A DNA stretch of 10,837 nt, taken from assembly GCA_048636595.1 (NCBI GenBank), contig JAIVWI010000102.1, positions 1 to 10,837 of the forward strand, in the 5' to 3' direction. The notes under the pieces are model-generated. The model saw only the letters and a program-made list of their open reading frames with translations, searched no databases and was not told the DNA's origin. Positions 8,089 to 10,837 of the stretch are shown piece after piece; positions within the stretch are counted from its first letter, which is position 1; each line of letters opens with the position of its first letter. The position numbers were made by a program, and so were the translations under genes. The stretch is from JAJRRA01 sp048636595. Lineage in GTDB: Bacteria > Pseudomonadota > Gammaproteobacteria > Xanthomonadales > SZUA-36.

Positions 8089-8135
8089 TGTAAGAGGCCC
8101 CTTGGGGCCGATTCGCGCGCAAGCACGCTCTTACA
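8089..8135. repeat. REPIN 2: asymmetric REP pair after the SLC13 gene
   Basis: Left REP 8089-8111 starts TGTAAGAG with hairpin core GGCCCC-TT-GGGGCC and ends CGA. Right REP 8113-8135 is inverted; read on the minus strand it starts TGTAAGAG with core GCGTGC-TT-GCGCGC and ends CGA. Only one base (8112) lies between them. The frames agree with REPIN 1 but the two cores differ, so the arms can each form a local hairpin while pairing with each other only at the ends. Confidence 0.8.
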
Positions 8136-8194
8136 TGTAAGAGGTCCCTTGGGGCCGACCGCTCTGGAAAGTCGCGCGCAAGCACGCTCCCACA
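8136..8194. repeat. REPIN 3: second asymmetric REP pair, directly abutting REPIN 2
   Basis: Left REP 8136-8158 starts TGTAAGAG with core GGTCCC-TT-GGGGCC (one G-T wobble). Right REP 8172-8194, read on the minus strand, starts TGTGGGAG with core GCGTGC-TT-GCGCGC (one wobble). The spacer is 13 bases (8159-8171). The order of the two core types is the same as in REPIN 2, and the units are head-to-tail with no base between them. This looks like a tandem duplication followed by a 12-base change in spacer length and point changes. With REPIN 2 it occupies most of the 152-base gap between the permease and the OPT transporter genes, where it may set a transcript boundary or mRNA stability (inference). 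Confidence 0.8.
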
Positions 8195-8229
8195 GAGTTT
8201 AAACAATCAACCTGAGACAAATAAGAACT

Positions 8230-9966
8230 ATGAAATCAGCTTCCTCACAAACTGCAGTCATCCGCACAGGCCCGTATCCCGAACTGACCTGGGCAGCGAT
8301 CCTGATCGGTTATTTCCTGGGCACCCTGATCGCGATCAGTATCGGATACGCCTCCCTGATCCTCGGCTTTTCCATCGAGGGTTCTGAATTGGCGGCGATC
8401 CTGGGTTTCGGCATACTTCGCGGCATCCTGCGCCGCAACAGCATCATCGAAAACAATATCGTGCAGACGATCGCCAGCGCGGTGAACGGTGCGTCCGCCG
8501 GTATGATGTTCTCGGTACCCGCTATTTTCATTCTCGGATACGGCACTGACTTCAACCCGGTTCTGCTGACTTTCGGCGCCATTGCCGGGGCGTTCCTGGG
8601 CATCGGTTTCATCATTCCGCTGCGCAAACAGATGATTGACTACGAACGGCTGACTTACCCCGGCGGTGTCGCCGTAGCCACGATCCTGAAATCGCCCGGC
8701 GCCGGCATTCACAAGGCCATGTTGTTGATCGGGGGAGCGCTGCTCAGCGGCGGCCTGCACGCCGTCAGCCAGGCAAGCGGCGTGGACAACTGGGATCTCG
8801 GTGGCCTGATAGGCGTGCCGGAATACATGAACGGCATCTGGTACCTTTCCCTGCTGACCATCGGTGTGGGTTATATCGCGGGTAAAGGCGGTGTGGCCTT
8901 CATCATCGGTGGCTATGTCTGTTACTGGTTTCTGGCGCCGATGCTCTCCGGCCTCGATATGTTTCCAGTCGATCCGGCCACCGGTGCAATCACCAGCGAA
9001 CCGAATGCCCTGCGCCTGTTACTGTTCCGGCCGGTCGGAATCGGCATGCTCATCGGTGGCGCGATTGCAGGCGTGGCCCTGGCTTTCCCGATGATCGTCA
9101 GCGCCATTCGCAGCATGCAAAACGCGGCAAAATCAGAAGCCGCCATGTCGCGGGATGAAATGCCGATCAAACTGCTGTATGTCGCGATTGTCGGCGCAGC
9201 GGTATTGCTGGCGGTAATGGCAGTACTGTCAACCGAAAAAATGGGCCTCGGGCGTGGCCTGGCGATGGCCGCGGTCGGTACACTCTGGGTGTGGATTGCC
9301 GGCGTGATCCTCAGCGAAGCCATCGGCCGGACCAACTGGTCGCCGCTATCGGGCATGACCCTGATCGCAGTGACCCTGCTGATTCTCATTTCCAGCGGTC
9401 TGGATGACACCAAAGCCGCCATTGTGTCCGCCGTCATGGTGGGCGCGGCGGCCTGCGTGGCCATGTCGCAGGCAACCGACCTCATGCTGGATCTCAAGAC
9501 CGGCTACCTGGTCGGCGCCACGCCCAGGAAACAGCAACTGGGGCAGTTCATCGGTGCGTGGCTCGGACCCATCGTGGTGATGACGCTGATTTTTGTACTG
9601 AACGAAGCCTATGTGCTGGGCAGCGAAAAATTGCCTGCGCCACAGGGCCAGGCACTGGCCAGCATGGTCAACGGCATCATGGGCGGTGATGTCCCTGCCG
9701 CCAAGTACCTGGCGGGCGCCGGCCTGGGCGCCATGCTGAGTATTTTCCAGCCGGGCCTCGGCATCACGGTGGGACTGGGTTTCTACCTGCCGTTCAATAT
9801 CGTGCTGACCTATAGCATCGGCACACTTTTGCGGGTCGTCAGCGACCACAAGATGGGGCAAACCTTTTCTGAAAGTGTCGGTATCCCCGTGGCAGCAGGT
9901 TTTATCGTCGGTGAAGCCCTGGTTGGTGTGGGTTTCGCAATTTCCATGATCCTGAAGGCAGTGTAA
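8230..9966 (+). CDS. OPT-family oligopeptide transporter
   Basis: OPT proteins are inner-membrane, proton-driven importers; different members carry small peptides or peptide- and amino-acid-derived metal chelates (YSL branch). The 578-residue product is almost wholly hydrophobic with many membrane segments. Family blocks are IENNIVQTIASAVNGASAG (73-91), ERLTYPGGVAVATILKSP (139-156), PEYMNGIWYLSLL (197-209), GKGGVAFIIGGYV (218-230), GRTNWSPLSGMT (366-377), QATDLMLDLKTGYLVGATPR (414-432 region), and GIPVAAGFIVGEALVGVG (551-568). It is intact and slightly short for the family, within the range of bacterial members. The ATG is preceded by AAGAA, a weak ribosome site, in a 35-base leader after REPIN 3. 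The next gene follows after 2 bases and probably forms a functional pair with it. The substrate cannot be read from the sequence. Confidence 0.95.
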   Translation: MKSASSQTAVIRTGPYPELTWAAILIGYFLGTLIAISIGYASLILGFSIEGSELAAILGFGILRGILRRNSIIENNIVQTIASAVNGASAGMMFSVPAIFILGYGTDFNPVLLTFGAIAGAFLGIGFIIPLRKQMIDYERLTYPGGVAVATILKSPGAGIHKAMLLIGGALLSGGLHAVSQASGVDNWDLGGLIGVPEYMNGIWYLSLLTIGVGYIAGKGGVAFIIGGYVCYWFLAPMLSGLDMFPVDPATGAITSEPNALRLLLFRPVGIGMLIGGAIAGVALAFPMIVSAIRSMQNAAKSEAAMSRDEMPIKLLYVAIVGAAVLLAVMAVLSTEKMGLGRGLAMAAVGTLWVWIAGVILSEAIGRTNWSPLSGMTLIAVTLLILISSGLDDTKAAIVSAVMVGAAACVAMSQATDLMLDLKTGYLVGATPRKQQLGQFIGAWLGPIVVMTLIFVLNEAYVLGSEKLPAPQGQALASMVNGIMGGDVPAAKYLAGAGLGAMLSIFQPGLGITVGLGFYLPFNIVLTYSIGTLLRVVSDHKMGQTFSESVGIPVAAGFIVGEALVGVGFAISMILKAV

Positions 9967-9968
9967 TT

Positions 9969-10535
9969 ATGAAAACAATCGCATTATTACTGGTATTCGG
10001 AGCCTTTCTTGCCGGCGCATTTATTTCCGTGCTCGATCCACGCGAAGTCAACTGGTCGTGGCTGGTGCCAGTGTTACTGATTGGCATCATCGGTCTGTGG
10101 CTTGCCCGCAAAGTGCACCACGAAGAAGCACACGCCGGACACAAGCTTGCGGGAAATATGGATCTGCTGGCTAAAAGCCTGGACAACATCCTGGCCAGGC
10201 TGGAGCTGATCAACAACAACAAGGAAGAATTACCTACTTACGAAGCGCGTTTCGAAATCGACCGCCTGTTTCGTGAAGAACTGAACACTTTCGCCGATGC
10301 AAGGGAGAGCATGATCCATGTGTTCGGGATGCAGAATTATGCGGACGTGATGAGCAATTTCGCCGCTGGTGAGCGCTACATCAACCGTGTCTGGTCAGCG
10401 TCGACTGACGGTTACGTGGATGAGGTCAATCTCTATCTTGGCCGGGCGCTGGAACAGTTCCGCGAGGCGCACGAACATTTTCACGCTCTCAAGTCAAAAT
10501 TTGCCGGGGAGACAGTCAATCACCACGGAGTGTGA
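9969..10535 (+). CDS. Unrecognised two-helix membrane protein with His-rich cytoplasmic domain, paired with OPT transporter
   Basis: I do not recognise a family. The 188-residue product has two hydrophobic helices (about 4-22 and 30-46) separated by a short DPREVNW turn. R47-K48 after helix 2 suggests that the rest lies in the cytoplasm. The segment after the membrane is rich in His and acidic residues, HHEEAHAGH (50-58), and a second cluster, HEHFH, is at 168-172, with HH near the C-terminus. There are no cysteines. Residues 60-180 look mostly alpha-helical, partly amphipathic, without catalytic motifs. The ATG lies 2 bases after the OPT stop, with GAAGG at 9954-9958 inside the OPT gene as its ribosome site, which points to translational coupling. 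Its job may be an OPT accessory or regulatory subunit, possibly metal-responsive (inference). The 3' end overlaps the opposing ATP-grasp gene by 16 bases. Confidence 0.85.
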   Translation: MKTIALLLVFGAFLAGAFISVLDPREVNWSWLVPVLLIGIIGLWLARKVHHEEAHAGHKLAGNMDLLAKSLDNILARLELINNNKEELPTYEARFEIDRLFREELNTFADARESMIHVFGMQNYADVMSNFAAGERYINRVWSASTDGYVDEVNLYLGRALEQFREAHEHFHALKSKFAGETVNHHGV

Positions 10536-10837
10536 GTCAGCAGGTCGGTTTCCGGCTCTCCGAAAGTCTTGCAGGCCCACGCGACCCGCTTCTCGTGGGT
10601 CTGATCCAAGGTTTCCAGTTCATCGACGGCATCCAGACGCTCGCATAAGCCCCGGCGGTTCGCAATCTGGATATTGAGGCCCGGCCGTGCGTTCAGCTCG
10701 AGGATCAGTGGCCCCAGGTCCCGGTCCAAAACGATATCGACGCCCAGGTAACCCAGCCCTACCGCTTCATAGCATCTGGCAGCCATCGAGACAATACGGC
10801 TCCAGTGTGGAATCCGGAATCCTGCAACTGCCGAACC
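10520..10837 (-). CDS. RimK-related ATP-grasp ligase (alpha-L-glutamate ligase-like), C-terminal part only
   Basis: The reading frame is open from the stop at 10520 to the window edge, giving the last 105 residues; the ATG at 10786 is internal, because residues upstream of it (GFRIPHWSRIVS) continue a normal ATP-grasp fold. The visible part holds LGYLGVDIVLDRD and LELNARPGLNIQIAN. D34, E47 and N49 of the fragment are the expected Mg-ATP ligands of the fold. The LNARPGLNIQIAN sequence is characteristic of the RimK-related group annotated as alpha-L-glutamate ligase-like proteins, which join an amino acid to a carboxylate using ATP; the true substrate is unknown. In many proteobacteria these genes sit next to an inactive-transglutaminase membrane protein and a zinc protease (known from memory), which would lie outside this window. 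The gene converges on, and overlaps, its neighbour, leaving no room for a terminator between them. Confidence 0.9.
   Translation of the reverse strand, partial: GSAVAGFRIPHWSRIVSMAARCYEAVGLGYLGVDIVLDRDLGPLILELNARPGLNIQIANRRGLCERLDAVDELETLDQTHEKRVAWACKTFGEPETDLLTHTPW

Noticed and set aside
8089..8194. Possible CRISPR repeats or intrinsic terminators
   Set aside because: Units are inverted pairs with inner hairpins, with no evenly spaced unique spacers. The stems lack a following T-tract, so neither reading fits; REPINs explain the structure.
8922..9497. 191-residue minus-strand frame inside the OPT gene
   Set aside because: Antisense shadow rich in Ala, Met, Arg and Ser; OPT motifs continue without a break on the plus strand.
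10520..10786. Complete 88-residue gene starting at the ATG at 10786
   Set aside because: The frame continues upstream to the window edge with ATP-grasp-like sequence, so this is the truncated end of a longer gene.

Overview
The window looks like a chromosomal segment of a gammaproteobacterium. The support is the lgt-thyA gene pair in the order known from E. coli, an Lgt whose catalytic residues keep the E. coli numbering through the signature region, a RimK-related ATP-grasp gene of a type I associate with proteobacteria, and REP/REPIN-type extragenic palindromes of the GTAG/GTRG class known from Pseudomonas and relatives. I cannot name a genus. No rRNA, tRNA, CRISPR array, insertion sequence, phage gene or origin is visible, and no gene-free gap exceeds about 205 bases.

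Left part (1-1815, minus strand): a two-gene operon transcribed lgt then thyA. Lgt makes the diacylglyceryl modification of lipoproteins; ThyA makes dTMP. A perfect 26-bp-arm REPIN abuts thyA, and its first bases contain the thyA stop codon. A divergent spacer (1816-2020) separates lgt from the rightward genes.

Middle (2021-8077, plus strand): an M49 (dipeptidyl-peptidase III family) metallopeptidase with a lipoprotein signal, best started at a GTG at 2021; a DUF255/YyaL thioredoxin-like plus (alpha/alpha)6 protein 10 bases downstream; and an SLC13-type permease with two cytoplasmic RCK-C (TrkA-C) domains 29 bases further on. Tight spacing suggests one transcript. The spacer 8078-8229 holds two tandem REPINs.

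Right part (8230-10837): an OPT-family oligopeptide/metal-chelate transporter, then after only 2 bases an unrecognised 188-residue membrane protein with two N-terminal helices and histidine clusters, probably translationally coupled to the transporter. It converges on, and overlaps by 16 bases, the C-terminal end of a RimK/alpha-L-glutamate-ligase-related ATP-grasp gene that runs off the window.

Inference: the plus-strand block could serve peptide use, with a membrane-anchored peptidase facing the periplasm, an OPT importer for small peptides or chelates, and an anion/carboxylate permease. The least described elements are the OPT partner protein and the asymmetric tandem REPINs.
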